A stretch of 64,000 nt of DNA from Holothuria scabra (Eukaryota > Echinodermata > Holothuroidea > Aspidochirotida > Holothuriidae): NCBI GenBank assembly GCA_037179385.1, contig CM074187.1, positions 12,401,450 to 12,465,449 of the forward strand, given 5' to 3'. The notes beneath the pieces were generated by a model. The model worked only from the letters and a program-made list of their open reading frames with translations. It was not told the origin of the DNA and did not search any database. A program made the translations under genes and the position numbers. Of the stretch, positions 11,543 through 26,500 are shown in pieces (position 1 is the first letter of the stretch; each line of letters starts with the position of its first letter).

Positions 11543-14500
11543 CTGAAGAAAAAAGAAGAAAATAGAAGGAATCCATCAAAATTGCAGCTTTTGGGGGAAA
11601 ACAAGAAATTTTGGTCAATTTTGACTTTGTGGCACAAATAAGAAAATTTTTGAACAATGTTCATTTCTTAAACTTCAAAGTCATCAGCTTTATCCATTTT
11701 TATGTTTTTGTGACTTTCAGGGAAGTCACACAAAGGTGAAGGTAAACCAGGTGTATTTACCTGAGAGAGAGAGAGAAGGTGAGATAAAGTTATTGAAAAG
11801 AATACGAGGAATGGGATACATTGGAGGAGGCTAACAAGATAAAGAAGCATTGTATTTCGGTCATTTTTTGAGGTCATAATTAGATATGGCAGTTTTACGT
11901 TGATTTGTTTCTTTTTCCTTTCTGTTCAAAACTGAGAGAGCTTTAAGGTTTAAATCACCTCAGAACAATTAAGTGCTGAATTCAAGATACCACCATACTA
12001 TATCCAACCTACCTGTCTGTGATTCTGGGGTTGGTTTATTAGAGTCTTCAGTTGGAGGTCCTGACCTAGTTGGACCTGAGAAAGGTGGACCATTTGTGGG
12101 GTTCAATGCATCTAAAGAGAAACAAGATAGAAGGATCTGGTAAAATCTTCATACTACAAACAGTTATACCATTTTCCAATATTTTTCCCTTTCCAGTCGC
12201 ACACAAAAAACAAGCAAATATAAAAGTGAGTGTTATTCAGAATTGAAGTAAAGACATATAAACTGTATACATAAATCAAAAGAGATAATCTGTTAAACTC
12301 TTAGAAAAAATATATTACTAAATGGATAAAAGGTCCCTCTGTAAAAGATTCAAGAAAGCTATGCATGTGTGAAGAAAATACAAATTAAGCATTTATGCAA
12401 GCAGGATTAAAAACCATTAAACTCTTTGTTGCAGGACTGCAATTAAAAAGTGGCAAGCTTTTCCAGCAGCACTATTTCTGGGATTTAAATATTCTTGTTT
12501 AAAATTATTACATTTTTTTCACAACCCAATGCATGAGTATATTTCTCTCCAAAAAGGGACTAATGATGAGAACACTTCTTGGGTCTTTTGGCTAGGATCA
12601 TGTGTTGTATCTGTTCTTTTCATCCAGCTTAGAATGGAGCCATGCATGACGGACCAATAATGTAAATGGTCTGAAGGCCATGAGGTTGGTAACGTATGGT
12701 CCTTCAGTGGACATAATAGCTTCTTGGGGAAGCAGTGAAAGTTTTGGTTTTGCCGAAAGGCCATTTGCCAGAGGGTGGGAAGGACTTTAGAGAAAGTAAA
12801 CAACAAAAAAATAATGATAATTGGAAGGAGACTAGGGGAGTGACTTAAGAGAGGGGGTGGGAGAAATGAGGTCAATGTACTTTAAGGGGCTTACTGCATG
12901 TTAGCCATGAGTGTCAATCCTGGAAGATTTTTGGAAATACATACCAGAAATAATAATTTGGAAATTTTTGGAAATACACTCACTGACTTTGGATACTAAC
13001 ACAGTAAATTTTTGAAGAGAGTGGCCATGTCCACACACATTCAAGTAAAGATTTACTATACTCTAATGTAAACTTTTCATGCATTTTATTCTGCTGATAT
13101 TGTTGAGATAATGGAGCAAAAATCAGCTATTTATAACTACCCCACCCCCAAATTACACTCAAGGGGTGGGACTACCCTCCCAAATCAAGGGGGGCATGGT
13201 ACTACACCCCTTCTCCCCCCCAAAATACACTCAAGAGGGTATATACCCACTGGTTCATTAATTAGTTAGTTACATATGGAGTTTTACGGCCTAGTTTCCA
13301 ACGTATTGGTTCAAGTTGAGAAGGCCACAGCCTTTTTTTCCAGTTGTGGCTCACTGGCTTTTTTCCCTACTCCATTGCTTATGGGGAGCATCACACACAA
13401 CAGCAGTAGGTTCCAATTTTAGAGACTTAAGTATGACTAGACCTGGGAATAAAACTTGGGCCTTCTGCGTGAGAGGCAGATGGCCCACTGGATAAGAACT
13501 ACTGATATAAACTTAACTTCAACCATGGGGAAAGATTGAAAATCAATGGTCAATCAATGCCATGTCTAGAGAGTACAAAACCCAACTTACATTTTGATGC
13601 TCTGCATACATAGCCTTGTTTCTGTAAACATTCACGATCATTCCATTTCCCATTGCTTGGGATCATTTCCACACAAAGCTCATCAGTGCCACCTGAAGTA
13701 TATGATGGTTCACCATTGCCCCAGTTGAGATAGTTAACTGGTGTTCCATCAACCCATTTGTATGGACCTTAAAAACATGACAAAATATTTTTTTATTTTT
13801 AGTTATGCATGGTCCTGACTAAGCCTTACCTTCAATATTCAAAACATGGCCAGTTCTAGTAAATAAGGATTTCATGAACCTAACAAGTTACTTCTTGTTT
13901 ATGTCTGTGCCAATAAAAATTAGGGGGCATGCACAACTAACAGGAATGTGTAATCTTTGAACCATGATTTATCAACATCTATTGAACAAATTTTGCAAAA
14001 CAATTTTTCATAACATTCCTTAAAACTTGAATCTGAAGCCTTTCAGTCATTCAAACTATGGCCATAAGCAGTTTTGACAATATTCTTGAATTCTTGGACT
14101 TGAGGTACACTTTAAGTGCTTTTGGACAGTTTGACTACTCTTCAAGTCATTTGCATGTTAAAAGTCTTCTAGATGTACTTACCATTTAAATCCCTATCCA
14201 TACCAAGCCAGACATCTGTTAATGTAAAAGCTATAGCATCAAAAATGAGTTGATTTTCAATAGCACTGTGAACACTTGCCAACTCTGCTCCATAACCTCT
14301 GCAAACAAACTGGGACTCAGGAAAAGAGGCCAGGTCCAGTACAGCTGCTTTGACCAGGAAGCAGTCCGACCCATACTCTATCCACTTATCAGGACATGTT
14401 CCTGGGGTATCCGGGGGGTTAGTAGGTTTAGTTCCTGCAGAAAGAAGAGTAGATGATTAAACACAATAATATGCTAGCCGATGGCTATGAGGGATGATGG

Positions 14501-17500
14501 GAGATGCCCAAGGAAGATCCAAAATTTATTCTAAACATTCTGGTGAAATTTGCATTGAAATCAGATGTGTGGTTCTCAAGATATGAACAGGTAAAGTTGT
14601 CATATTTTCCACAAAATGTGAAATTGGAGGAAGCACATAATTATGACAACCGTATATCCAGATTAATGAAGAGTCTCTTCTTTAAACTTTAGCCAATTTG
14701 GGCTTCAACAATCCCATGCTATCAGAATGCGACTGCATTAAAGGCATGATGACTATACAAACTCTGCATTCCCCATGGAGAGGTCCTATCTCTATAGGCT
14801 TGGTCTCACACAACCTGCAGCACTCTGTGTTACCCTGTATATAAGGTGCAACTGCAGGTTTTCCAGTTGTCTGTGTTCTCACATATCCTGAGTAAGATTG
14901 ATTGGGTTGTGCTACCATAGCAACCAGGTCAAATATTTCACATACCATTTACTGTAAAATGTTAGACAGAACAAGTCATCAGCACCCCATCACCTGTTAC
15001 CTTGATTAATTAAAATAAAAATAAAAAAGTGTTTAAAATTGCAGAACACTGTAATCTGAGGTCCCAAGTAAACTAACTGACTTGACTTGAGATGGACTTA
15101 ATGCAGTGTTACGTTAAATGCAATGTACATGAGACCACCGTATATTATTTCAAGGTCAGCACAACAGACTGAGTAAACAAAAAAAAAACAATGCTTTCAT
15201 TGTCAAATGTGCAGAAGTAATCTAGACTTTGCTAGATCAGTTAGATCAATTTGGAATAAAAATCTAGTAACTTCATTTGCTGATATAGCAAGAAATACAT
15301 GTCCAATTTTCATGCAAGTTTCACCAAGATCTAATTTCTCTTTAACATACCAAAATAAATTTTTGCTTAAAACTTCCCTTTAGAGAACTTTTTTTTGACA
15401 TAATGCCTGTTGCTCTCTACAGTATAAAAGCTTAATAGTTGTATGTATGTATAAATGTTTTAAATATGTAATAACATGTTATTTATCTGTATTTACAGAT
15501 TATTAATCTTTTAAATCAGATTGATTATCTGTAAAAACGGATTAGTAATATGTTACTACAGATTAAAATATTTTTATGTATGGCACCAACAGGCTTTCAT
15601 ATTTAAGAACATGATTCTCATCAACTTAATTATAGCCCTGCCAGTTCTCCAGTAGAAGCAGAAGATGATCGGATATAGTTGAACAGTTACTGCCCTACAT
15701 GCCAAGACCCATACGTTATGGTGACGTTCTTGTGTCCCGAAACTCCAATAATCTGACAGCTCTAGTACATGTTACAATGACCATACATTTTCACAACTGC
15801 ATCACAGATGAATATATGGGTATAAGAACATAGAGATGTCACAGCAGGGGACGGTGTTACCAGCCTAAGCACAGGGAATTAAGTCACCAAAAACTGCTGT
15901 CCTTCAAACAACTGTGACCCTTTATAACTTATCATACCAACAAAACCTTCGTATCTGACAGTTTCTTTGACACTAAAAAAAATTTCAGGCACATCATGTG
16001 TGCTCCACATCTTTTCAGTTTAACTTACGTGATGTATACTTGCATACAGCTCTGTGGTTTGTAAGACAACGAGCATCATCCCAGGTACCATCTTCCCTAA
16101 TCATGACACACCCTTCACCAACTGCATCGCTTGGTTCTCCTCTGCCCCAGTTTGTGTAAGAAGCAGGCCAACCATCAACCCAAGTGTATTCCTGATTTGT
16201 CTGTGGTGGAAAGAAAATTGATTTCATAAAATTATCAGTGAAATGAAGAGCTAAACTTTGAGAGAAACCATTAACAGAAACTTCAATTTAAAGTAAAACT
16301 TGACAAACCACCTAGTTTCAGGCAGATTATTAAAGAAAGGAAGAGTGTCAACAGGGAGTATTTATTCAGCCTTTGTCCACGATTTCTTTCTTTCTTTCGT
16401 ACCTTGGCTTTCATCTGTTACCTACATGCTAGTAACATGATTAATCCATGGTATCTCAAATATATTCAACATTTGGGAAATCACCCATTAAACTGATTTT
16501 TCACACATTAATATTTTTGAGAATAAGATGATGTCCCCTATACCCTCCCTCAATATTGAGAACAAAATCGAAGAACATGCATAAAAGGCTTTTGACTCCT
16601 AAGCATTAAAATACAGACAAAACAAAAGATGCAAAAAATTAGTCTTACATCTTTGTTCATTCCAATCCAGACTGGAATTCCTCCATTTGAATACATCAGA
16701 GTTTCAACAAATGCCTCCTCAAATTCATCAAAAATGCTTGCCAGATAGTAACCGTCATTCTGGCAGGTAATACCAGCAGTTGCAAAATCCATTTCCGATG
16801 TGATCAGTCTAAAACAGCTTTCATAGTACTGAACATAACCAGTGTCACAATCATTCTGAGCTGGAGGCTGCTCCGGGAATGCATCATCTGTAAATCAAGT
16901 AAACAGGCTACCTGTTTAAGGTTACTGGAGGTTGCTGCACAGAAGTTACTTGGAAAGCTTGAGGCCAAAAATGTGCCAAAAACCTTTCCCCCACCAAAGA
17001 TCAAAATTATCTGAGCTTCAATTAATGCAGGTAAGTATGTCTTCCCCCATGAAAAATATTTTGCCCCTAGACTAGTCTAGACGAAATTTCCAACTAATAT
17101 TCAGCACATTTTCGGGTTGTGGCTCACTGGCTTGTTTTTCCCCCTAGTAGAAGCTCTTTTGGTCCCCTTCAGGATTTTGTCTAGCTCAACTCCTGATGGC
17201 TATAGGCCTAATCCTGGATCATTGCTGAAACTCTGAAAAACCTCTGTAAAATATGAACTGTGTGATAGTCTAGCCACCATTGCATTGTAGTGAGTTAAAA
17301 AAGAAATGGCCTTCTGAACAATTAAACTACAGGCAGGACACTGCCAATGATAAACTTATGTCTGCAAGTTTGAAACTTAAAGGCAGTCAATTCTCACTCC
17401 AAACTACAATTTTTGTAGTAGCTTTCAGAATTTTTTCATTCACACAGCCCTTTGATTGACACCAAATAAAAACAATGCTGAGTTCTGAGGCTCATGTTGC

Positions 17501-20500
17501 ACACCATGTACTGTATTGTGTCCTGATTACAAATTGGGTCTTCTAAACTAATCCTGAAGCAATGAACTGAGATAATGTTTGGATGATGATGAGTTTTTAG
17601 ACAGTTGTGGGAGGGGCAAAAGTAAGTAGATTAGGAGAATTGGAACTGTTTAGGTGAGAAGATTTGGCCAAACTGCAAGTGATTACTTACCAATGTTTCT
17701 CTGACACATATATCCACTGATTCTGTCACATGGAATGTCATTCCATTTGCCAACAGCTTCATTTTTCCACAACATTTCAACACAGTCTTCCTGTGAACAA
17801 GATGAAACTAGATCTGTAATGCTACAGTTGCCATACAGTGTCAAGTTTAAGTGGAATCCCCCATATTTCCTGGTTTGGGAGTCTAAGAGGTATGATAGCT
17901 ACCTATTCTTTGTCTCCACTGGTGTATTAAAGCAAGATGCTGTATAGAGATTATGCATGTTACGTCCGCGCGTTTCACTTGATGGAATAATCAAAAGCAG
18001 TCATTGTGTTACCGAAACGCGTGCACAGCAGCACCTTAGTAACAATTGTTGTAAAATGGATGCCTGGGTGGAAAAGCAGAGAGATGTGCAATGCAGTGAT
18101 GTAGGTGCATAAGCCCTTTATCATATGACTATCAAAGAAAAAAAATTACAATTTTCTCTCATTGATAAAATCAGGCATATACTTCATGTTCATGTAAGCC
18201 AACCTGAAACAAAAATGAATAGACACAGACTTATCTTATTCCCTCCAGGTTATTCAGCAAGATGCAGCAGAACAGTAAAATATTGGGGGGGGGGGGGGGG
18301 GGCTGAGTGTTAATAAGACTATCTCCGCAAAGCAAAATGTTTGACTTCACAAAACCCCAGGTGGCTGGAAATGGCACTCTCCAAGTGTTCTCAACTTTAT
18401 GCATTCACTTCTTGAAGCTGGACTTTGCAAATATTGAAGGGTGTGGGGGGGGGGGGCTGAAAATACCTTTAGCCCTCAATCACCCGCTGATTCTGCCGCC
18501 AATGTTTTTAGCCTATCCATCTCCCTTCAGCTGTCTATTTTGTTGTCTAAGTTCCAGAAAAGAGACACTTCAGAAACCATCAAACTTTGAAGAAGCTAGG
18601 AAAGCTATGTTGAGAATGGTGAAAGATTGGAACTAAAATAATTCAAAAAGTGAATAACAATGAGGGGAGGGGGAAGGATAAATGTACAACTGTGATACCA
18701 ACATATGCTAGGCCAGCTTACAAACATGCCTTGCATCATGCTATGAAGAATTCTTAATTATGTATTGCTAAATATACTGTTGAATTTTAGAAATTCAATG
18801 ACAATTTATCTACCCTATTTCTGGTGTGGAGAGTGTTTCATACTAAACAAATGGTTTGGACAAAGACAATTTGTGACACATGAAACTGTCAATCAAATTC
18901 CCTGACTTTTGCCTGACTGAGTGGAAGGAATTCTTATCCCTGGTTAAGTTACTATGCCCTCAGGTGGAATCTAGAGTAAGGCAAAAGTCATGAACCCCCC
19001 TCCGGGGAAAAAGAGTCCCGCACATCCACAGTGACTGCAAGCCCATCAATGAAGTCAAAATAAGCCTCACTTTTTGCAATGATTGTCTATTAACAATTGT
19101 TGCACAGAATTAATGCCTTATGTTTAAAAGAATTGATCAATAAGTTGCAATAAATAATTGTAATCATTATCAACCCACTGATTGGCTGTTTCAGCTGCTT
19201 TTTGTATAGAATCTCCTGATTTGACCATTTACCACATGGACCACCAAGAGTGGTAAACAAAAGTGACAAATAAATGTTAAAATTGAAGAAACAACTCAAT
19301 TTACCTCTTAAATCAGTTTTTGCAACAAATTTGATGGATTGGTTAGGTTAGATGGGAGTTTTAAGGCCCAGTTTTCAACCAACTGGTTCAAGTCAAGCCT
19401 GCCACAGCCTTTTTTTCCAGTTGTGGCTCACTGGTCATTATGGAATACTAGCCTTTAAGGAGATCCATCATGGCTACCACACTTTTTAGGGAAAAACTGC
19501 GGTTCCCATTTATAGTACCCGACGACTGGTTCATTACTCCAATTAGCTGCTTCACTGAGCAGCAGATTTGATTACCATTCTGGTACAATAGAAGTTGCAA
19601 CACCTTTAGAGTTCAACTTACAACAAATCCTGAAATAAGTGATGGTAAAAAGGGGATCAAATTACTTATAGTGCATTGAAAGGCTACATTCCCTTTCAGT
19701 TTATTCTGAGATAAACTGCTATCAAATTTTAACTTTCATGGTCATTTCCAAATGCTTAAATGGGCATATAATTGGTACTAAGAACAGTTCTTTTGACAAG
19801 ATCATACTCACCTCACCCCCACTTTCGTTTGGTTCTCTCCCGTCCCAGTTTGTGTAGTCAACAGCTGTACCATCTACCCATCGGAAACGTTGGTTGTCTG
19901 TGATATCACTTAAGCCAATGTACACCTTGAAATTAACTTCTATCATCTTTGTAATAATGAAAGCTGTCATTTCAACAAAAAAAAAGGAAAAATTTCTATA
20001 TGCATTGATGGAAAAGACTTGAATTTCAAAGCATGCCAGTGCAACCACCACCATTTGATCACCTCAAATCATTGTGACATGTGCAATATTTTGCAAAACC
20101 AGAATGGGAAATATGACAAATCAGGCTTTAAAGTTTTAAAGTTTTCAAGTGTGCTAACAAATCTTCTTCAAAAATATTTAAGGGGAGTGGTAAATCTGCT
20201 GTTTTTTCAAACTTAAAAAATATACCAGAGTTCACATCGTTCTTATCTAGCTGTGAAGATAGCTGTGTAGCTAATTAGCAAATGTATAGAAGTTTGATAA
20301 AACTGCAGCCTTTAACAGGACAAATGCCACAATCCTGAGGAATGTGATTTGTAACACCCCTGGACATTCTAAAACTCAGGGCCTGCATAAGTTGTGAAGT
20401 GTGACGAAGCCATTTATACGTGTACATGTTTCTTTTGACAAACTTTTACCAATCTTCTTACAATTACTTTCACAAATTTGCAGATACTGTAACTGTAATC

Positions 20501-23500
20501 TATTGTTACACAACATGAACATGATAAAGTAATTTTTGAGTATTAGTTATTAAATGTATATTTTCAGATTATGGAGATATAACAAATTTTTACATAAACT
20601 CTTCATCAATGTTTATTCTCAATATCCTATTGGTACTTCATCCTAATTATCAATAATAACTAATAAGACACAATACATCTTTTTATATTTTATTTTATTG
20701 TTGTTTTTATATTTTATTGTATAAAACCTGAGTCTTAATCCACTGATAACAATTTGACAATCCCTAGATATAGATGACCTTCACAAGCACAGACACCTAG
20801 CCAGGGGATATTGAACCCAGTTGAACTGGGTTTAAATGGATCTAGTTGGATTCAATTTAGAACCTCCATGAAAACCAATTAAATCTAGTTGATCTAGTAT
20901 GGAATTTGGCTAAATTCACCTGGATTGAAGTAGTTATCCTAGTTGAAAACTGAAGAACCCAGTTTAACCCAGCTAGTTCAGTTAACATGGAATTGGCCAA
21001 AACCAACTGGAACCAAGTGCAACCTGAGACAACAGCATATGGTTAGTTTCATAAAAGGCAAACAGAGAGACATCTCAACTGATGAATTGTCATGTGAGAG
21101 TAATTAAGTGGACTTAAGTAAACTAACCTGGTGGAAAACCTGCCCTGGCAGGCAAAAGGGTGGGCTTTGAAAGCTGCTTAACTCTAATGGGTTAACAGCC
21201 TGGCATGGTTTCTCTTAATAGTCAAGTTTTTCCTTACTATTACCTTGCCTAAGTCCCAAAATAGAACAATATGAAATAAATTAAGTAAAAGCAGTGAAGA
21301 TGAAAAATCTGGGTGAGGTGGAAAAAAGCTGACTCTACTGGGATGCAAACTCAGGATGTCTACTTTCAATATTAAGTCATTACTTTAAAGATAAAAAAGG
21401 CAGATTATTCCCAAATTTCCAAAAGATAATGGAAATAAACAGTCTTCTTCATGATGGAAAAGAATGTAGGATGAGTCGATATTACCAATTGCATCATATC
21501 TCTGACAATGAAACAAGGATGTGTTAAACTTGTTGAGGTATGGAATAGGTACACTGCCAACAGGTAAGAACCCTTATTGTCAGTTATTCTGCCGTAAGTG
21601 GACTGTCTGATAATAGTCACAGTGAAGGTATTAAAGTAAGTGGACATAGATTAGAGGTCAGTCACAAATAAATATTAGTGTAAAGAAAACACAATGAAAT
21701 AAAAATGGTAAACCAAAAAACTTGAGTTATAGAAAGCAAGAAGAAAAATAACTTACACTGGATTTCCTGCCTGTGAATAATTGCCAACTCTCCTCCTTGA
21801 TTTTGGCAATTATCTCTGGCATCATACCAGCTCCTCATTTCACTCTCTGTAAAGCCATAAATCTTGAAGCATTTGGTTCCATATTGATCCCAGCCACTTG
21901 GACAATTTCCTGTAGGTGGTTCTGTTGGAGGGTAGGTCTTTGGGATGGTCTCATGGTAAACACGTTTGCAGATAAAGGGTGTAGCATCTCCACAATTTAA
22001 ATCATTCCACAGTCCATCGCCTGAAATGTTTACAAAACTAAAAGGTCAAATCTTCGGTATATTTACTACAGCAAGCTGCATAATTTCATTTCATTTAGAA
22101 ATTTGTTAATTTCTGATTTATTTTACCCCATTCCTCATCTGTCAAATTTTCATGGATGAATTTGGCATGTGCGATCTTTGTTTGATAATAAGATTTATAA
22201 TTATTCTCACATATCGGAACATGCCAACCATCCAAGCCTAAAAGAACCACAGTGATTCTTAACTGTGCAGAAAATCTCAAACTTTTTCTGTGAAATGCAA
22301 CTATCTTTAGTTATACAACTCGCAGAGAGCTGGGGTGTTCAGATTTGGGCCAGGTGCGTTTATTTACACCGTGACAGCTCTTGACGCAGTGCAGCTATTG
22401 TTTCGGGGTAAAAAGGATATTTCAGAAGAACTTTCCCCTTTTCCATTAATGCATATTTCATTCTGATTGGTTCATGGGAACAATGTGCAGATTTTGATTA
22501 AAAAAACCCCACCCCTCAGAGTGTCTCAAACCCTACATCTGTTTCTTATTGTTTTCTTTGTTATACAATAATGTCATCGCGTCCTTGCTTCCACAGCAGC
22601 TCTGTTCATGTGTGAAAAAGAGAGATAAACCGCAAACTAGGGAATGCTGCACAGCAAACTGGAAAGATTTTAAATGGTCCTTTGAAGCTGATATGTTCCG
22701 ATGTGGTCATCAGATCACCATAGAGTACATTGTACTGCAGTGATGGTGATGTAGTAATAAAATTGTTGAAAAATAATACATAAGAAAAACAAAAAAGGGT
22801 TTATCTAATCATAGAAATATTGAATAACTGTGTCAATTCATGTGGACACCAGTCCCTTTACGACTGTGATGACCACACAGGGACCAGTTCTGGACTTTGA
22901 TAGGTGGGGGGGGGGGCACTATTAAACATGATATGATTTGCTAAAGCTATCTAAAGCAAACAATCTTTCAGATTACTGATGGTGGAAAGAAGGGGATTAC
23001 AAAGTACTTATGTTTGGATAGTGGACTTTTGCTAGCTAGGTGAATGATTTGAAAACTTCTCCAAAGGATGTGTCTGCCTCATGTTTTACTCTTCATTTAG
23101 AAAAATCATGTCCCAATTGACAAAATTCCACTCAAAAACTATCAAGTTGTTAATATAATGACCTTGTGCAGGGCAAACCACCCACTGATGGTTTTAAAAA
23201 ACCAATCTGAATCAGAATTTTCCAAAATGACTGTTACATGGAATTAACCAACAGCTGATGCTAACAATTAACAACCTTTCTCTTCTGCCCACCAAAGTCA
23301 CATCTAACACCTAAGAGGGGCCTGCTTATCTGGAAACTCTCCAGCACCTATTGCAGAAAAGCCACAGTGTCCAGCTTCAGTAAGGAATATATCCACACTG
23401 CCTCTATTTTGCTGGTCTTCGGACATTTCTGAGATGCTTTATGGATGAATGCACACACTCTGTTGACCTTGATTTAATTCGAGGCTCCTGCCATATGCCT

Positions 23501-26500
23501 GCTGCAACAGGTTCCAAATTTGAAAAGTAGCTAAAAGGCTTTTCCCAGTATGAAACTAATTAAACCGTCCCATTGAATTTTCTTGAGTAGACCTTATTAC
23601 ATCATTTCAAGCAAAGAACTTGACACAAAATATGTATTGTAAAAAATATTAGTGTTTCAATCAGTTTAAATAACCAACATAATATTATTTTATTGTGAAA
23701 CCCAAAATATTTCATGCATCAAAACTACTTGACGCAATAATGCCACAACTGTTTTTCTTTTTTTGAAAAGCTTGAATGAAATAACTTGAATCAAAACTCC
23801 CCCTTTCGGGTCACAACACCAAATTGTTACATACTTGCATACATTTCACCACACTGTTCCTCTCCGTTAGCGTCATTTGGTTCATCTACATTCCAGTTTG
23901 TATAATCAAGAGGGGTGCCATCAGACCATCTATTAAAAGAAAACAAAATATTATTAGAAATGTCAATGACTTAGGACACTTTAGACTTTCTTTAAAGAGA
24001 CAATCAGAGTTCAATATAAAAACTGACCTTTTGATCCAGCATGTCTATTATCCATTCTAAACTAATCGTTTACGAGAATGTAGGCACACTGACAAATCTT
24101 TCAGGTATGAAGAAACATTAATTATTGTGTGATGTAAAATGAGTGTGTCTTTATATTTGTTGGGTAACAAAATTCCATGTTTGTATGAAAGACAAGACAG
24201 CCTAGCTCCACTACATGATGACCAATCATAGTGTAGACTGTCTTGATGTAAAATGAATATCCATGAGCAAATACTGAATGTTCACCCAATTCGTACAATA
24301 TGAAATGCATTTTCCTAGCTTATTGCCATCAAATGTAATACTTTCCTACAGGTACTAAGCTTGAATGATATTGTGATGTCATTGTTGTACTGCTCAAATT
24401 ACAGTCTTTGTATTTCTTCTTTTTTTCTGAGAGTTACTGCATCTTGTACCAAGGAAGGCTAGCATTTTAGCACTCTTAACTCTTATGGGGCGATACAATT
24501 AATATGGCTCTGTGCAACATACTATGCAAGCAAACAGGAAGTGATCAAGGTCATACAAACATTTGTAATTTTAAAGTGAAACAAAGCAGGTAATGTGAGT
24601 TGTACAAGAAAAAAGTCACAAATTATTGCAAAATGGACTCATTCGATTTAAGTGGATAAATTTCAACATTTTATACCTCGGATCAAGAATGTCCTATGAA
24701 GAGGGAAGTTTGACTGTTAGAATTTATTTTTCATGCTGTTTAATACATATTTATGAACTTTTTTTCTTGAGGTACACTTAAAAGTACTTACACATAGGTT
24801 CCTGCAATATCATACTCTCTGATACCAATCCAGTGTGAGTTGTATGAGTATGTACTTGCCTGCAGAAAACAAAATATAACTTACAGTAAAATTTTGTTAA
24901 TCAGCCCATTTATATATGTGACCTTTAGGATAATCCCCAATCTGGAGGACCAAGGGTTACCCTTTTGTCTGGACTTTCCTTTGATCTTACTAGCCTGGTG
25001 GAACCTACCAAGGTCATTGTCCCTTGAAGGGTTATTCTCTGGGTCACATGGCCACTCAAGCCCCAATACCATGACAAGGCCACAACAAACCCAGCAAGCA
25101 AGCCCGATTGGGCCCCAAGTGGGTTTTTCTTGGGAAGCTTGGGCTTATTTGGGCTTGGGCTGAGGTTGGTATTGTCATCAGGTCCCAATTGGGCCCCAAC
25201 TGGGCTTGCCAGAAAGATGGGAGGGATGCTGTAAACTTTTTGTGGCCAAGTTGGGACCCAGTGGGGCTCAGTTGGGCTAAGTTAGCCCACTGACAAACTG
25301 ATTGGGCCCCAAATGGGAGCCAAATTTGGCCCCAAATGGAACCCAATATGGTGTGCAGGCAGGGGAAGAGTGAAGCACAGCAAGCAAGTATATTAATATA
25401 AATATTAACTGTATATTAATCATAGCTGACAAGTGTTTGAAATCTTTGCACAGCCATACATCTAAAGCAAGTTCCACCCAACCTCAAAATCCTAACAACT
25501 GATGGTCAAATCTGATATATAGCCAGAGCCTGTTTGTCCAGTGCAGCCAAGTGTTTGCAAACTAAGCTGTCTCAACAGGTCAGGATATAATAGGCCTTTC
25601 TTTCTGGGCACCATCTTAGTATGGTACTGGTACTGAGGGTCATGAATTGGGTCAACAAACATTATCACAGTAGCAAAGAGGCAGCTTATGCTTAATGAAT
25701 CCTGCCCAAGCCTCTACTGGCATTTGTGTGACTACACTTCCTTTAATAGTTTAGTCGATATCTCATGGTGCACTTACATAATAGACCAGTTTGTCTTGTT
25801 CCTCTGAGCCATGGATTGATGCAAGGTATCCACCATTGTCCATGCACCAAGCATTAGCTTCTGTCCAGCCAAGCCTCAGGTTTTTTCCGGCACTGAAATA
25901 ATAGCAGTAATCTCCCTCAAGAACCCAGTCATTTGCTGTGGGGCAGGGAGTATCTGGAGGAGAAGATAAAAATGTTAAAAACAAGCACTTATATTGCATT
26001 ACACATACCAATTTAGCAGTGGCCACGCCAGAATGTCAAAATTAGGGGGACGATCTACGGGCAAAAAATTATGTTGGGGGCAAAAAGTTAGTAAAGTGCA
26101 AAACTGAGCCCAAAGCGCCCGTTTCTGGACATGGGAGTCCCAGAGGGGAGCCCAGGAAGCTTTGACATTTAAGCAAATCTCTGGATGAAAAAAGAAGTCT
26201 CTGGAGTGGTATAATACATATATTTTTGTTATGGTTAACCCGACCCCTAACTACAACTTTGGTGGAGGGGGAAAATTGGTGTGCAAGGACAAAATATGGG
26301 AGGGGTACAATGTACCCTCATGCCCAACTGTAGAACCACCATTGTTACTGTGTACATGTCACAATTTCATTGCCTGAGTCCATTCTGATGTTTTTATCCC
26401 TCTATTTGCTGGGCAACTTATCTGAATGTGTAGTTTTTATGTATTTACTCCATATCATCAGTGCAAATCGATGACCATCACGAAACATGGATGTAGCAAC

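Noticed and set aside
11449..11664. Alternative open frame across exon 35
   Set aside because: Out of frame with the stalk exon and without the membrane helix; a shadow of the true exon.
24840..25346. Overlapping open frames on both strands rich in Gly-Pro-Asn-Trp
   Set aside because: They arise from the GGGCCCAATTGGGC repeat block, which opens several frames together.
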